Of a stretch of DNA of 64,000 nt, positions 1 to 8,423 are shown piece after piece. Made by a program: the position numbers and the translations under genes. The notes under the pieces were generated by a model. That model had not been told where the DNA came from. It saw only the letters and a program-made list of their open reading frames with translations, and did no database searches. This DNA is from Streptomyces sp. NBC_01235 (GTDB taxonomy: Bacteria > Actinomycetota > Actinomycetes > Streptomycetales > Streptomycetaceae), in assembly GCF_035989285.1 (NCBI RefSeq), contig NZ_CP108513.1:6200001-6264000 (forward strand), given 5' to 3'. Numbering within the stretch: position 1 is the first letter of the stretch; each line of letters starts with the position of its first letter.

Positions 1-27
1 TCCCCACCCGCGCACGGAGGACACGCG

Positions 28-270
28 ATGAGCGCTGCACGTGAACAACCGGACCCGCGCGCCACGCTCCGTGGCGGGTTGCCGGACCGCTACCTCACCC
101 CCGACGACATTGCCCAGATGTTCGAGGTGCCCAAAGAGACCGTCTACCAGTGGCGCCGGAAGCGCGTGGGACCGCCCGGATTCCGCATCGGCAAGTACAT
201 CCGTTACGACCCCGCCGACGTGCTTGCCCACGTCGCCGAACGCAAGAGCACCGAACAAAACGCTGCCTAA
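28..270 (+). CDS. Excisionase-like helix-turn-helix protein of an integrated element
   Basis: An 80-residue protein with a MerR/HTH_17-type winged helix: residues 21-70 contain the pattern YLTPDDIAQMFEVPKETVYQWR followed by the wing GFRIGKYIRYDP. Proteins of this size and fold directly upstream of a tyrosine integrase usually act as recombination directionality factors (excisionases) in actinomycete integrative elements and phages. GGAGG at 16-20 lies 7 nt before the ATG. The integrase follows 79 bp downstream on the same strand, so the pair likely forms the integration/excision module of an element whose body lies left of the window. The role is inferred from fold and position; it could also be a plain regulator. 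Confidence 0.85.
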   Translation: MSAAREQPDPRATLRGGLPDRYLTPDDIAQMFEVPKETVYQWRRKRVGPPGFRIGKYIRYDPADVLAHVAERKSTEQNAA

Positions 271-288
271 TCCAGCACCCACCGCAGA

Positions 289-326
289 CAGCAGGGAGAG
301 CCGCGACCTGGCGGCTCTCCCTGCTG
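289..326 (+). terminator. 16-bp perfect hairpin between excisionase and integrase
   Basis: Arms 289-304 and 311-326 pair perfectly over 16 bp with a 6-nt loop. No T-run follows. It sits between the excisionase stop and the integrase start, so it may attenuate or process the xis-int transcript and set a lower integrase level. The function is inferred. Confidence 0.6.
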
Positions 327-349
327 CGTGTTGAGAGGACCGCCGCCTC

Positions 350-1615
350 ATGGCAGGCCACATCCAAGACCGCTGGTTCAAGACCGAGACGAACGCCGGC
401 GGAAAGACCGTCCGCGTCAAGAGTGACCGCCACGGAAGTGGTCTGCGCTACCGGGCCCGTTACATCGGTCCAGACGGCGCAGAGAAGTCCAAGAGCTTTC
501 CCGACGGAAAGAAGCGGCTCGCCGAGAAATGGTTGAGCGCCATTGAGACGGACATGACGCGCGGTCAGTACACCGATCCCAAGTCCGTGCGGATCACTTT
601 CCGGCAGTACGCGGACAAGTGGTTGGACAGCAAGACGTCCAGCCCGATGGCCCGGAAGGAGTTCGGCCGGCGACTGCGGCTGCATGTCTACCCGGTGCTT
701 GGCTCCCGGCCGATCGGGACCTTCCGGCCCGAACACATCCGGGAGCTCCTGGCCGCGCTGGACGCGAAGCCCGGTGTAGGCCCTTCCTACACCCGGAACA
801 TCTTCGCGGACGTTCAGTCGGTCCTGTCGGCCGCTGTGGATGATGCGCTGCTGTCGCGCAACCCGTGCGGTGCACGGACCGTTCGGCGCCCCAAGCCTGA
901 CCCGCATCGCGTAGTCCCATGGTTGCCCGCGCAGGTGTTCGCTGTTCGAGCAGCCCTTCCGGAGAGGTACCGAGCGATGGTCGACGTCGGCGCCGGGTGC
1001 GGCCTGCGGCAGGGCGAGGTGTTCGGGCTGGCTGAGGACGCCATCGACGCCGACGGGCGCACGCTTCACGTGGTCCGGCAGATCAAGCACGTGGAAGGGC
1101 ACCCGGTGTTCGCTCTCCCCAAGGGCGGCAAGAAGCGGGACGTGCCATTGCCCGACTCGCTGGCGGAAGCTCTCCGGGCGCACATGGATGCCTGCAAGCC
1201 GGTGGAAATCACGTTGCCCTGGGACGTGCCGGAGGGCCCGAAGGTGTCCGCCCGGCTGATCTTCACGGCGGAGCAGGGGGGCATGGTGTGGCGGAGCAAC
1301 TTCAACGGCAAGGAGTGGAAGCCCGCTCTCGCGGTCGCGGGCCTCATCCGCCCGGAAGTGGATGAGAACGGGAAGTACGAGTCGGCGCGTGAACACGGCA
1401 TGCACGCCCTGCGGCACTTCTACGCTTCCGCGTTGCTGGACGCGGGCGAGAACATCAAGGCCATCAGCGAGTACATGGGGCACGCCGACCCGGGGCTGAC
1501 ACTGCGGGTGTACGCCCACCTGATGCCCGACGGCCGCGAGCGTGCCCGTCGTGCGATCGACTCCGTGTTCCAGCGCATCTCTCAGGAAGCTCACGGCCCA
1601 CAGACGGCCCAGTGA
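350..1615 (+). CDS. int: Tyrosine-type site-specific integrase
   Basis: A 421-residue phage-type recombinase that would integrate and excise the element by strand exchange at an att site. Visible parts are an N-terminal arm-binding region (1-60), a core-binding SAM-like domain (about 70-165) and a catalytic domain (175-410). The catalytic residues are seen: Arg220 in GCGLRQGE, His352 and Arg355 in HALRH, His at GHADPG, and nucleophile Tyr388 in RVYAHL. Length is typical of actinomycete integrative elements. The start follows GAGAGGA at 333-339. A strong terminator follows directly. No tRNA gene or tRNA 3' fragment is visible downstream, so the attachment site could not be assigned. It looks intact. 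Confidence 0.95.
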   Translation: MAGHIQDRWFKTETNAGGKTVRVKSDRHGSGLRYRARYIGPDGAEKSKSFPDGKKRLAEKWLSAIETDMTRGQYTDPKSVRITFRQYADKWLDSKTSSPMARKEFGRRLRLHVYPVLGSRPIGTFRPEHIRELLAALDAKPGVGPSYTRNIFADVQSVLSAAVDDALLSRNPCGARTVRRPKPDPHRVVPWLPAQVFAVRAALPERYRAMVDVGAGCGLRQGEVFGLAEDAIDADGRTLHVVRQIKHVEGHPVFALPKGGKKRDVPLPDSLAEALRAHMDACKPVEITLPWDVPEGPKVSARLIFTAEQGGMVWRSNFNGKEWKPALAVAGLIRPEVDENGKYESAREHGMHALRHFYASALLDAGENIKAISEYMGHADPGLTLRVYAHLMPDGRERARRAIDSVFQRISQEAHGPQTAQ

Positions 1616-1625
1616 GACTCAGGCG

Positions 1626-1667
1626 GCCCCTGACCTGCCCTTCTGTGCAGGTCAGGGGCTTTTTCTT
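1626..1667 (+). terminator. Rho-independent terminator of the integrase gene
   Basis: A 13-bp perfect inverted repeat (1626-1638 with 1647-1659) with an 8-nt loop is followed by a T-rich tract (1660-1667), 10 nt after the integrase stop. Confidence 0.9.
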
Positions 1668-1805
1668 GGGGAGAACCCTCTGAAGTTCCTCAACTCTGCT
1701 TTGGCCGCTGAGAGGGGCGGGCATCCCAGGTTCACGCAACGCTCACGCACCACGCGAGGCGCCCACGGGGGGCCGCTTCGGGGGACACGGAAGGAGGGTG
1801 GCGCC

Positions 1806-2087
1806 ATGGTCTTCGGCATCATCCTGGCGGTGATCGGAATCCTGTTCGTGGCTGCCATGGTGGCCAACGCCCGTTCGAGCAACGCCGCGAAGTCGTACCG
1901 CGGCGGCCGGTCCAGCGGATACAGCGGCGGCGGCAGCGCCGCCGGCGGCAGCTGGTGGGCCGGCGGGGGAGACGGCGGCGGCGGCTCCGGCGGCGGCCAC
2001 CACGGCGGCCACTCCTGCGGCGGCGGTTCGTCCTGCGGCGGTGGGTCGTCCTGCGGCGGAGGCGGCGGATGCGGCGGAGGCAGCTGA
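1806..2087 (+). CDS. Small membrane protein with Gly/Cys-rich tail
   Basis: A 93-residue protein. Residues 2-21 form one hydrophobic segment (VFGIILAVIGILFVAAMVA), a short Ser/Tyr/Gly linker follows, and the last 50 residues are almost only Gly, Ser, His and Cys with a repeated SCGGG pattern and two HGG units. AAGGAGG at 1791-1797 lies 8 nt before the ATG, which supports translation. The Cys/His-rich glycine tail may bind a metal or be oxidised, but no named family is recognised. A large antisense reading frame over this gene is a shadow of its skewed composition. Function unknown. Confidence 0.7.
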   Translation: MVFGIILAVIGILFVAAMVANARSSNAAKSYRGGRSSGYSGGGSAAGGSWWAGGGDGGGGSGGGHHGGHSCGGGSSCGGGSSCGGGGGCGGGS

Positions 2088-2124
2088 CACGGGGCAGCTG
2101 AGCTCCCGGGGGGAGCCGCATCCG

Positions 2125-2160
2125 GACCGCGGGGCCCGACCGACCACGGGCTCCGCGGTC
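2125..2160 (+). terminator. Hairpin terminator after the Gly/Cys-rich gene
   Basis: Arms 2125-2138 and 2147-2160 pair in 13 of 14 positions around an 8-nt loop, 37 bp after the stop codon. There is no T-run, as is common for actinomycete terminators. Confidence 0.65.
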
Positions 2161-2494
2161 GCACCACGTCGGCGGCGGCCGCAGCGTGTACCCGCGGTCG
2201 CGTCATTCATGTGGGGCGCGCGGATGCACTTCTCACCGCCTGGCGTGCGCCATCATTGAACAGTTGAGCTGGGAGCCCCCCGAGGGATGGAAACCCGACG
2301 AAGTTGGGTAAAAACGCTGTGGCGGCACCACAGTTCATGATTCCCTCTAAAACACCAACGCAGCCCCTCGGACCCCTTCGGACGTCCCGAGCGGACGACT
2401 TTCCCAGACCGGGCTGACCGGGGCCGTTCTCCCGGTGTCGACCGGGGTGCGCCGGACCTACCCTCTCTTCTTTGCGTCTCCGCGGAGCCGATCC
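2161..2494. other. Intergenic region upstream of the DUF2617 gene
   Basis: This gap has no convincing gene. A weaker 6-bp hairpin is present near 2318-2334, and the stretch around 2295-2360 is less GC-rich than its surroundings, which fits a promoter region. In-frame upstream starts for the next gene (2435) lack a ribosome site. Confidence 0.4.
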
Positions 2495-3055
2495 ATGCTC
2501 ACGACCCTGAACACCTCCTACACCGACACGCGCGCGGCCGATCTCGCCTGGGCCCTGGGGCGCGAGCCGCTGCCCGCCCTTGCCACCCTCGACCTCGACC
2601 TGTCCGGTGCCAAGCTCCAGTTGAGACTGCTCGGCGCCTCGCACCAGGTGCTGCTGGAGGAGGATCAGGGCTCTTGTTCGGAGACGGTGGCCTGCCTTCC
2701 CGGCACCAGCACCCCCCTCCCACTGGGCGTCGCCAAGCGGGTCGGCGACTGGGGGTACGAGTTCGCGGCACGCGTCGAGGTGCTCTCGCCCGGCCAGTTC
2801 GCGGGCCGCGCCCAGGAACTCCTGGCCCTCGTCTCCGAGCACCCGCACGGCCTCGCCGGCGTCTTCCCCGGCAGCCCGCACGCCTTCACCGCCCTGCTCG
2901 CCCACCGCCACGAGGGTCAGGTGCACTGGCGGACCTGGCACGCCTACCCGCAGGACGGGCAGTTGGTGGCGACCAGGACGCGGGTCGGGATCCGGGTGCC
3001 GGTGGGCCACGACAGCCCGTCCGAGGACGGCACCCCCCAGCGGGCGGCGACTTGA
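2495..3055 (+). CDS. DUF2617 family protein
   Basis: A 186-residue soluble protein that I recognise as the actinobacterial DUF2617 family, a conserved protein of unknown function usually next to a membrane spermidine-synthase-like gene, as here. The family-like start MLTTLNTSYTDT supports the ATG at 2495 rather than the upstream in-frame GTG. Central sequence is acidic/hydrophobic with the motif HRHEGQVHWRTWHAYPQ near the C-terminus. No catalytic signature is visible. The next gene begins 93 bp downstream on the same strand with its own -10 box, so the two may be linked in function but not necessarily co-transcribed. Confidence 0.75.
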   Translation: MLTTLNTSYTDTRAADLAWALGREPLPALATLDLDLSGAKLQLRLLGASHQVLLEEDQGSCSETVACLPGTSTPLPLGVAKRVGDWGYEFAARVEVLSPGQFAGRAQELLALVSEHPHGLAGVFPGSPHAFTALLAHRHEGQVHWRTWHAYPQDGQLVATRTRVGIRVPVGHDSPSEDGTPQRAAT

Positions 3056-3148
3056 ACGCACGGTTTAAACGCACGGTGCATTCAGAGCCCGGACTTCCAC
3101 ACGTGTGGGTGACGAAGGGCACCCGCGCAGTGACGTAACGTCGCAGTC

Positions 3149-4786
3149 GTGATCGAACCGCACGCGCCAGCCCCACCCGGTGCCCCGCCGCTCTGGCGCG
3201 GGCCCGCGCGGCTCCCCGTCCGGCCGGACACCGGGCGGCTGCTGGTCCTCGCGTGCGTCTTCGTCTGCGCGGCCTGCGGACTCGTCTACGAACTCGAACT
3301 CGTCGCCCTCGCCTCCTACCTGATGGGCGACTCCGTCACCCAGGCCTCCGTCGTGCTGTCCGTCATGGTCTTCGCGATGGGTATCGGTTCCCTCGCCGCC
3401 AAACGGCTGCGCCGGTTCGCCGCGGCCGGCTTCGGCGCCCTGGAGGCGACCCTCGCCCTGGTCGGCGGGTGCAGCGCCATGGCCCTGTACGCGGTGTTCG
3501 CGTGGACGGGCGACTGGGGCGGCCTGTGGGCCGACGGCCCCCGCGTCCTCCTCGTCGCGTTCTCCCTCGCCATCGGCCTGCTCATCGGCGCCGAGGTCCC
3601 CCTCCTCATGGAGCTCATCCAACGCATCCGCCGCCAGGACGCGGGCGGCGCGGTCGCCGACCTCTTCGCCGCGGACTACGTCGGCGCGCTGGTCGGCGGC
3701 CTCGCCTTCCCCTTCCTGCTGCTGCCCTTCCTGGGCCAGCTGACGAGCTCGCTGCTCACCGGCGGCGTCAACGCGATAGCCGGCGCCGCCCTGGTCCTGG
3801 GCCTGTTCCGGCGCGACCTCACCCGCCGAGCCCGCTGCCTCCTGCTCGTCGCCAACATCACCGTCCTCGGCGTCCTCGCCTCCGCCGCCGTCCTCGTCGA
3901 CGACTTCGAACAGGCGGCACGGCAGGCGGTGTACGGCGACGCCGTGCGGGTGGCGGTGCGGACCGGCGTCCAGGAGATCGTCATCACCGGCGGCACCGAG
4001 GGCCACCCCCTCGACCTCTACCTCGACGGCCGCCTCCGCGTCGGCGGCCGCGACGAGCGCCGCTACCACGAGGCCCTGGTCCAACCCGCGATGAACGGCC
4101 CGCACGCGCGCGTGCTCATCCTCGGCGGCGGCGACGGCCTGGCCGCCCGCGAGGCGCTCACCCACCCCGACGTGCGCCGCGTCGACGTCGTCGACCTCGA
4201 CGCCGGCCTGGTCCGCCTCGCCCGCACCGACCCGGCCCTGTCCCGCCTCAACGACCACGCCTACGGCGACCCGCGCGTCCACGTCACCACCGCGGACGCC
4301 TTCCCGTGGCTGCGCGGGGCGCCGCCGTCCACGTACGACGTGGTCGTCGCCGATCTGCCCGACCCCGGCATCACGGCGAGCACGAAGCTCTACTCCCAGG
4401 AGTTCTACGGCCTCGCCCGCCGCGCCCTCGCCCCCGGCGGCCGACTCGTCGTGCACGCCGGCCCGGTCGCGACCCGGCCGCGCGCGTTCTGGACGGTCGA
4501 GGCGACGATGCGCGCGGCGGGCCTGCACACCGCCCCCTACCGCGTCGACGGCCGCGACACCGGCTTCACCGCGGGCCCCGACCGCACCGCCGACGCCTCC
4601 CGGGCCCCCCGCGACTGGGGCTTCGTCCTGGCCACCGCCGCCCCCGGCCCACCCCTGCGCCTCGACCACGACGAACGCCCCCCGCACACCTTGACCCAGG
4701 CGGACCTGACCGCCGACGCACGGGCGGTGGAGGGGACCCGGGTGGCGGGGGTACGGGCGTCCACGTTGATCCATCCGCGGTACTGA
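3149..4786 (+). CDS. Fused multi-TM / spermidine-synthase-like aminopropyltransferase
   Basis: A 545-residue protein. Residues 30-235 carry about seven hydrophobic membrane segments; residues 250-520 form a Rossmann-fold spermidine/spermine synthase domain. It shows the decarboxylated-AdoMet loop [15 protein letters not shown], the acidic strand VDVVDLD, and DLPDPG followed by KLYSQEFY. The family transfers an aminopropyl group to a polyamine acceptor; the membrane-fused version is of uncertain substrate. The start is GTG at 3149: TAACGT at 3136-3141 lies 7 nt before it and there is no Shine-Dalgarno, so a leaderless transcript is likely. A long antisense frame covering this gene is a composition shadow. 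The synthase call rests on the motifs. Confidence 0.85.
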   Translation: MIEPHAPAPPGAPPLWRGPARLPVRPDTGRLLVLACVFVCAACGLVYELELVALASYLMGDSVTQASVVLSVMVFAMGIGSLAAKRLRRFAAAGFGALEATLALVGGCSAMALYAVFAWTGDWGGLWADGPRVLLVAFSLAIGLLIGAEVPLLMELIQRIRRQDAGGAVADLFAADYVGALVGGLAFPFLLLPFLGQLTSSLLTGGVNAIAGAALVLGLFRRDLTRRARCLLLVANITVLGVLASAAVLVDDFEQAARQAVYGDAVRVAVRTGVQEIVITGGTEGHPLDLYLDGRLRVGGRDERRYHEALVQPAMNGPHARVLILGGGDGLAAREALTHPDVRRVDVVDLDAGLVRLARTDPALSRLNDHAYGDPRVHVTTADAFPWLRGAPPSTYDVVVADLPDPGITASTKLYSQEFYGLARRALAPGGRLVVHAGPVATRPRAFWTVEATMRAAGLHTAPYRVDGRDTGFTAGPDRTADASRAPRDWGFVLATAAPGPPLRLDHDERPPHTLTQADLTADARAVEGTRVAGVRASTLIHPRY

Positions 4787-4891
4787 CAGCTTTCCGGGTG
4801 TACGGACGCGTACCACCGGTCGGAGCTGGGCGGGGCCGAATCCCGGTTTCGCCGGGTGCTTTGCGGTGCCCGCTGGGTAGGCTCCCCACCC

Positions 4892-5680
4892 ATGGAGCAA
4901 GAGGTGTTCGTTCCGGTTCCGGCCGAGCGGCTGCGGGCGGCCCTCGCCGATCCCGCGCAGGTGGCCCGGGCGGTCCCCGGACTCCAGCAGGACGCCGGCA
5001 CCGAGCCCGTCGCGGGGCGGCTGAAGCTGCGGATCGGCGGCCACACCATCACCTACCGGGGCGCCGTACGCGTCGCGCCGCGCGAGGACGGTACCTACGC
5101 CGTGGAGGGCGATGCGACCGAGGCCCGTGGCAGCGGCGCGGTGAAACTGGCCCTCACCCTGCGGCTGCGGGAGGCCGACGCCGGCACGACGCTCCGCTTC
5201 GAGGGGACGGCGTCGGCGGACGGCCGGGTCACGGAGCTGCCGCCGGAGACGGTGGACTCGGCGGTCGCCCGCCTGCTGAACCGTTTCGCGGGAAACCTGG
5301 GTGCGGGCGCGGCAGAGGAGTCGGCAGAGTCGGCGGAGGAGTCGGCCGACGCCGGTGACGGGGACGACATCGTCGACGTCCACGACGTCCACGACATCGG
5401 TGACGAGGACGACGTCGACGAACCCCTGCCCCCCACGCCCGTCTTCGAGAACCTCACCGGACCCGGGGAGCCGCCCGCGGAGGCCGCGCACGCGCGCCGG
5501 ACGATGATCGGGCGCAGCGCCGAGGAGGTGGACCACGCTCCGCCGCGCGGGCGCTACGCGCCGGTCCCGGCCCCGCAGACCGTCGTACCGAACAGCACCC
5601 TGCGCTGGGCGGCGCCCGCGGCCGCGCTGGTCGTGGCGTCGGTGATCGTGGTGGGCAGGGCGCTGCGCCGGCGCGGTTAG
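4892..5680 (+). CDS. SRPBCC / CoxG-like protein with C-terminal membrane anchor
   Basis: A 262-residue protein. Residues 1-140 match the SRPBCC/CoxG fold (start MEQEVFVPVPAERL, DPAQVARAVPG, strand-rich body, then the C-terminal helix DSAVARLLNRFAGN). CoxG-like proteins bind lipids or membrane-associated redox enzymes. A very acidic linker with repeated Glu-Ser-Ala and Asp-Val-His units (about 145-190) follows, and then one membrane helix at 240-258 ending in RRRG. So it is probably a tail-anchored lipid-binding protein facing the cytoplasm. A -10-like TAGGCT at 4878-4883 precedes the ATG by 8 nt and there is no ribosome site. No CO dehydrogenase genes are nearby, so the partner is unknown. 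Confidence 0.8.
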   Translation: MEQEVFVPVPAERLRAALADPAQVARAVPGLQQDAGTEPVAGRLKLRIGGHTITYRGAVRVAPREDGTYAVEGDATEARGSGAVKLALTLRLREADAGTTLRFEGTASADGRVTELPPETVDSAVARLLNRFAGNLGAGAAEESAESAEESADAGDGDDIVDVHDVHDIGDEDDVDEPLPPTPVFENLTGPGEPPAEAAHARRTMIGRSAEEVDHAPPRGRYAPVPAPQTVVPNSTLRWAAPAAALVVASVIVVGRALRRRG

Positions 5681-5748
5681 CGCGTCTCTTCCGCGGCTCT
5701 CCGCCATCCTCCGCGGGGCCCTCTTGAACGTCCCAGTAGGGTCGTCCC

Positions 5749-6546
5749 GTGAGTAACGAAGACATCACGCTGACCGCGGGCGACGCGGAGGTGACCGTGC
5801 AGCCGGGCAACGGCGGCCGGGTCGGTGGGCTGCGCGTCGGCGGCCTCGAACTGCTGCGTCAGGGGGAGCGGTTCGGGTGCTTCCCGATGGTTCCCTGGTG
5901 CGGCCGGATCCGTGACGGCCGGTTCCGGGACGGCGGAGCCGTCCACCAGATGCCGCTCAACGCCGCGCCGAACGCCATCCACGGCACCGTCCGCGACGGC
6001 GTCTGGAAGGTCGCGCGGCGGACGGCGGACGAGGTCGTGCTGACGTACGACCTGGTGGAGCCGTGGCCCTACGCGGGCCGCGTCACCCAGGTGGTCACGC
6101 TGGCCGAGGACGCCCTGACGCTCGGGATGGCCGTGGAGACGTACGACTCGTCGTTCCCGGCGCAGATCGGCTGGCACCCGTGGTTCAACCGGAACCTCGG
6201 CGGCCAGGACGGTCAGGACGTGCGGGTTTCCTTCGAGCCCGGCTGGCAGGAGGAGCGCGGCGAGGACCATCTGCCCACCGGCAACCGCATCGAGCCGAAG
6301 CCCGGCCCCTGGGACGACTGCTTCGGCATGCCCGGCGGCGTCGACGTCACCCTCACCTGGCCGGGGCAACTGGCGGTGAACGTGACCAGCCCCGAGAAGT
6401 GGGTCGTCCTCTACGACGAGCAGGAAGCGGCCGTGTGCGTGGAGCCGCAGACCGGCCCGCCCGACGGCCTGAACACCCTCCCGCGCCTGGTCACCCCGCT
6501 GGAACCGCTGGAGGCCGGCACCACCTGGCGCTGGACCCGGCTCTGA
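5749..6546 (+). CDS. Aldose 1-epimerase family protein (galactose mutarotase-like)
   Basis: A 265-residue cytosolic sugar-ring mutarotase of the aldose epimerase superfamily. Conserved features include GGRVGGLRVGG at the N-terminus, MVPWCGRIRDGRF, the histidine motif NAIHGTVRDGVW, the second histidine in GWHPWFNRNL, and VCVEPQTGPPDGLN carrying the likely catalytic glutamate. The enzyme would interconvert alpha and beta anomers of a hexose; which one cannot be read. The GTG start is preceded at 6 nt by TAGGGT (5737-5742) and lacks a Shine-Dalgarno, so it may be leaderless. pyrE follows 23 bp later. Confidence 0.9.
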   Translation: MSNEDITLTAGDAEVTVQPGNGGRVGGLRVGGLELLRQGERFGCFPMVPWCGRIRDGRFRDGGAVHQMPLNAAPNAIHGTVRDGVWKVARRTADEVVLTYDLVEPWPYAGRVTQVVTLAEDALTLGMAVETYDSSFPAQIGWHPWFNRNLGGQDGQDVRVSFEPGWQEERGEDHLPTGNRIEPKPGPWDDCFGMPGGVDVTLTWPGQLAVNVTSPEKWVVLYDEQEAAVCVEPQTGPPDGLNTLPRLVTPLEPLEAGTTWRWTRL

Positions 6547-6569
6547 GCATCGCCTCTAAGCTGTCCGGC

Positions 6570-7142
6570 ATGACGGACGTCAACGAAGAAATGCCGCCAG
6601 GCACACGCGGCGCGCTGCTGCAGCAGATCAAGGACAAGGCCGTGGTGCACGGCAAGGTGACCCTGTCGTCGGGTCTGGAGGCGGACTACTACGTCGACCT
6701 CCGTCGCGTCACCCTCGACGGGGAGGCCGCTCCGCTGGTCGGGCAGGTGCTGCTCGACCTGACCGCCGAGCTCGACTTCGACGCGGTGGGCGGTCTGACG
6801 ATGGGCGCCGACCCGGTGGCCGGCGCCATGCTGCACGCGGCCGCCGCGCGTGGCCGCAGGCTGGACGCCTTCGTCGTACGCAAGGCGGCCAAGGCGCACG
6901 GGCTCCAGCGGCGGGTCGAGGGTCCGGAGATCGCGGGCCGGCGCGTGCTGGTCGTCGAGGACACCTCCACCACCGGCGGTTCGCCGCTCGCCGCCGTCGA
7001 GGCCGTGCGCGAGGCCGGCGCCGAGGTGGTGGCCGTGGCGACCATCGTGGACCGGGCCACCGGCGCCGACGAGAAGATCCGCGAGGGCGCGGGGGTGCCG
7101 TACCTGTTCGCCTTCTCGAAGGATGAACTGGGTCTGGACTGA
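6570..7142 (+). CDS. pyrE: Orotate phosphoribosyltransferase
   Basis: A 190-residue enzyme that makes orotidine 5'-phosphate from orotate and PRPP in de novo pyrimidine synthesis. The PRPP-binding loop is seen as VLVVEDTSTTGGS (around residue 128-140). Other hallmarks are HGKVTLSSGLEADYYVDLRR at the N-terminus and GGLTMGADPVAGAM. ATG at 6570 is favoured because TAAGCT at 6557-6562 stands 7 nt before it (leaderless pattern) and the family sequence begins there. An upstream in-frame extension into the epimerase gene is not believed. Length matches the family. Confidence 0.95.
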   Translation: MTDVNEEMPPGTRGALLQQIKDKAVVHGKVTLSSGLEADYYVDLRRVTLDGEAAPLVGQVLLDLTAELDFDAVGGLTMGADPVAGAMLHAAAARGRRLDAFVVRKAAKAHGLQRRVEGPEIAGRRVLVVEDTSTTGGSPLAAVEAVREAGAEVVAVATIVDRATGADEKIREGAGVPYLFAFSKDELGLD

Positions 7143-7307
7143 CGGGCCGCACCGACCTGCACTTGACCGGGGTGTGGACCAGGCATGGACCATTCGCCCA
7201 GGTCTGGAAAGATGGGGCCGACGATGACGTCGCACCCCAGGTCTAGGTCAGGGCCGTAGTACGCAGATCGACAGATCGCCAACCCGCAGATACCAAGGAG
7301 CGGACAG

Positions 7308-8339
7308 ATGCCCATCGCAACCCCCGAGGTCTACAACGAGATGCTCGACCGGGCGAAGGCAGGCAAGTTCGCCTACCCGGCCATCAACGTGACCTCGTCC
7401 CAGACCCTGCACGCGGCGCTGCGCGGCTTCGCCGAGGCGGACAGCGACGGCATCATCCAGATCACGACGGGTGGCGCCGAGTTCGCGGGCGGCCAGTACA
7501 GCAAGGACATGGTGACCGGCGCCGTCGCCCTGGCCGAGTTCGCGCACATCGTCGCCGAGAAGTACCCGGTCACCGTCGCCCTGCACACGGACCACTGCCC
7601 GAAGGACAAGCTCGACGGGTACGTGCGTCCGCTGCTGGCGATCTCCGAGGAGCGGGTGAAGGCCGGCCGCAACCCGCTGTTCCAGTCCCACATGTGGGAC
7701 GGCTCGGCCGAGACCCTCGCCGACAACCTCTCCGTCGCCCAGGAGCTGCTCGCCCGCACCGTCGCCGCGAAGATCATCCTCGAGGTGGAGATCACCCCGA
7801 CGGGCGGCGAGGAGGACGGCGTCACGCACGAGATCAACGACTCCCTGTACACGACGGTCGACGACGCGGTGCGCACCGTCGAGGCGCTGGGTCTGGGCGA
7901 GAAGGGCCGCTACCTGCTGGCCGCGTCCTTCGGCAACGTCCACGGCGTCTACAAGCCGGGCAACGTCGTGCTCCGCCCCGACCTGCTCAAGGAGCTGAAC
8001 GAGGGCATCGCCGCGAAGTACGGCAAGCCGGCCGGCTCCCAGCCGTTCGACTTCGTCTTCCACGGCGGCTCCGGCTCCTCGCCGGAGGAGATCGCGACCG
8101 CGCTGGAGAACGGCGTCGTCAAGATGAACATCGACACGGACACGCAGTACGCCTTCACGCGTCCCGTCGCCGACCACATGTTCCGCAACTACGACGGCGT
8201 CCTGAAGGTCGACGGCGAGGTCGGCTCCAAGAAGACCTACGACCCGCGGACCTGGGGCAAGCTGGCCGAGGCGGGCATGGCCGCGCGCGTCGTCGAGGCC
8301 ACGCAGAACCTGCGTTCGGCGGGCCAGAAGATCAAGTAA
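7308..8339 (+). CDS. fba: Class II fructose-bisphosphate aldolase
   Basis: A 343-residue zinc-dependent glycolytic/gluconeogenic aldolase cleaving fructose 1,6-bisphosphate. Zinc and active-site motifs are visible: LHTDHCPKD, the glutamate strand LEVEITPTGGEEDG, GNVHGVYKPGN and FHGGSGSS. AAGGAG at 7295-7300 lies 7 nt upstream of the ATG, and the 165-bp gap before the gene is long enough to hold its own promoter. A hairpin terminator follows. Typical length and no defects. Confidence 0.97.
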   Translation: MPIATPEVYNEMLDRAKAGKFAYPAINVTSSQTLHAALRGFAEADSDGIIQITTGGAEFAGGQYSKDMVTGAVALAEFAHIVAEKYPVTVALHTDHCPKDKLDGYVRPLLAISEERVKAGRNPLFQSHMWDGSAETLADNLSVAQELLARTVAAKIILEVEITPTGGEEDGVTHEINDSLYTTVDDAVRTVEALGLGEKGRYLLAASFGNVHGVYKPGNVVLRPDLLKELNEGIAAKYGKPAGSQPFDFVFHGGSGSSPEEIATALENGVVKMNIDTDTQYAFTRPVADHMFRNYDGVLKVDGEVGSKKTYDPRTWGKLAEAGMAARVVEATQNLRSAGQKIK

Positions 8340-8375
8340 CCCGGTCTGCCCCGCAGGGGTGTCACGGGTACGGCT

Positions 8376-8406
8376 GAGCCCGGCGTCTGTCTACGGCGCC
8401 GGGCTC
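8376..8406 (+). terminator. Hairpin terminator after fba
   Basis: A 10-bp perfect inverted repeat, 8376-8385 with 8397-8406, lies 36 bp after the aldolase stop and just before the -10 box of the next gene. There is no T-run. Confidence 0.7.
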
Positions 8407-8423
8407 GCTGTATACCTGAGGGC

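Noticed and set aside
1660..1800. tRNA gene or tRNA fragment as attachment site after the integrase
   Set aside because: No cloverleaf or T-loop GGTTCGA pattern was seen; the att site cannot be assigned.
3065..5707. Very long minus-strand open frame (880 codons) over the spermidine-synthase and CoxG-like genes
   Set aside because: Composition is Gly/Asp/Glu/Val-rich and repetitive, has no start signal and lies exactly antisense to two clear genes; it comes from GC-biased third positions.
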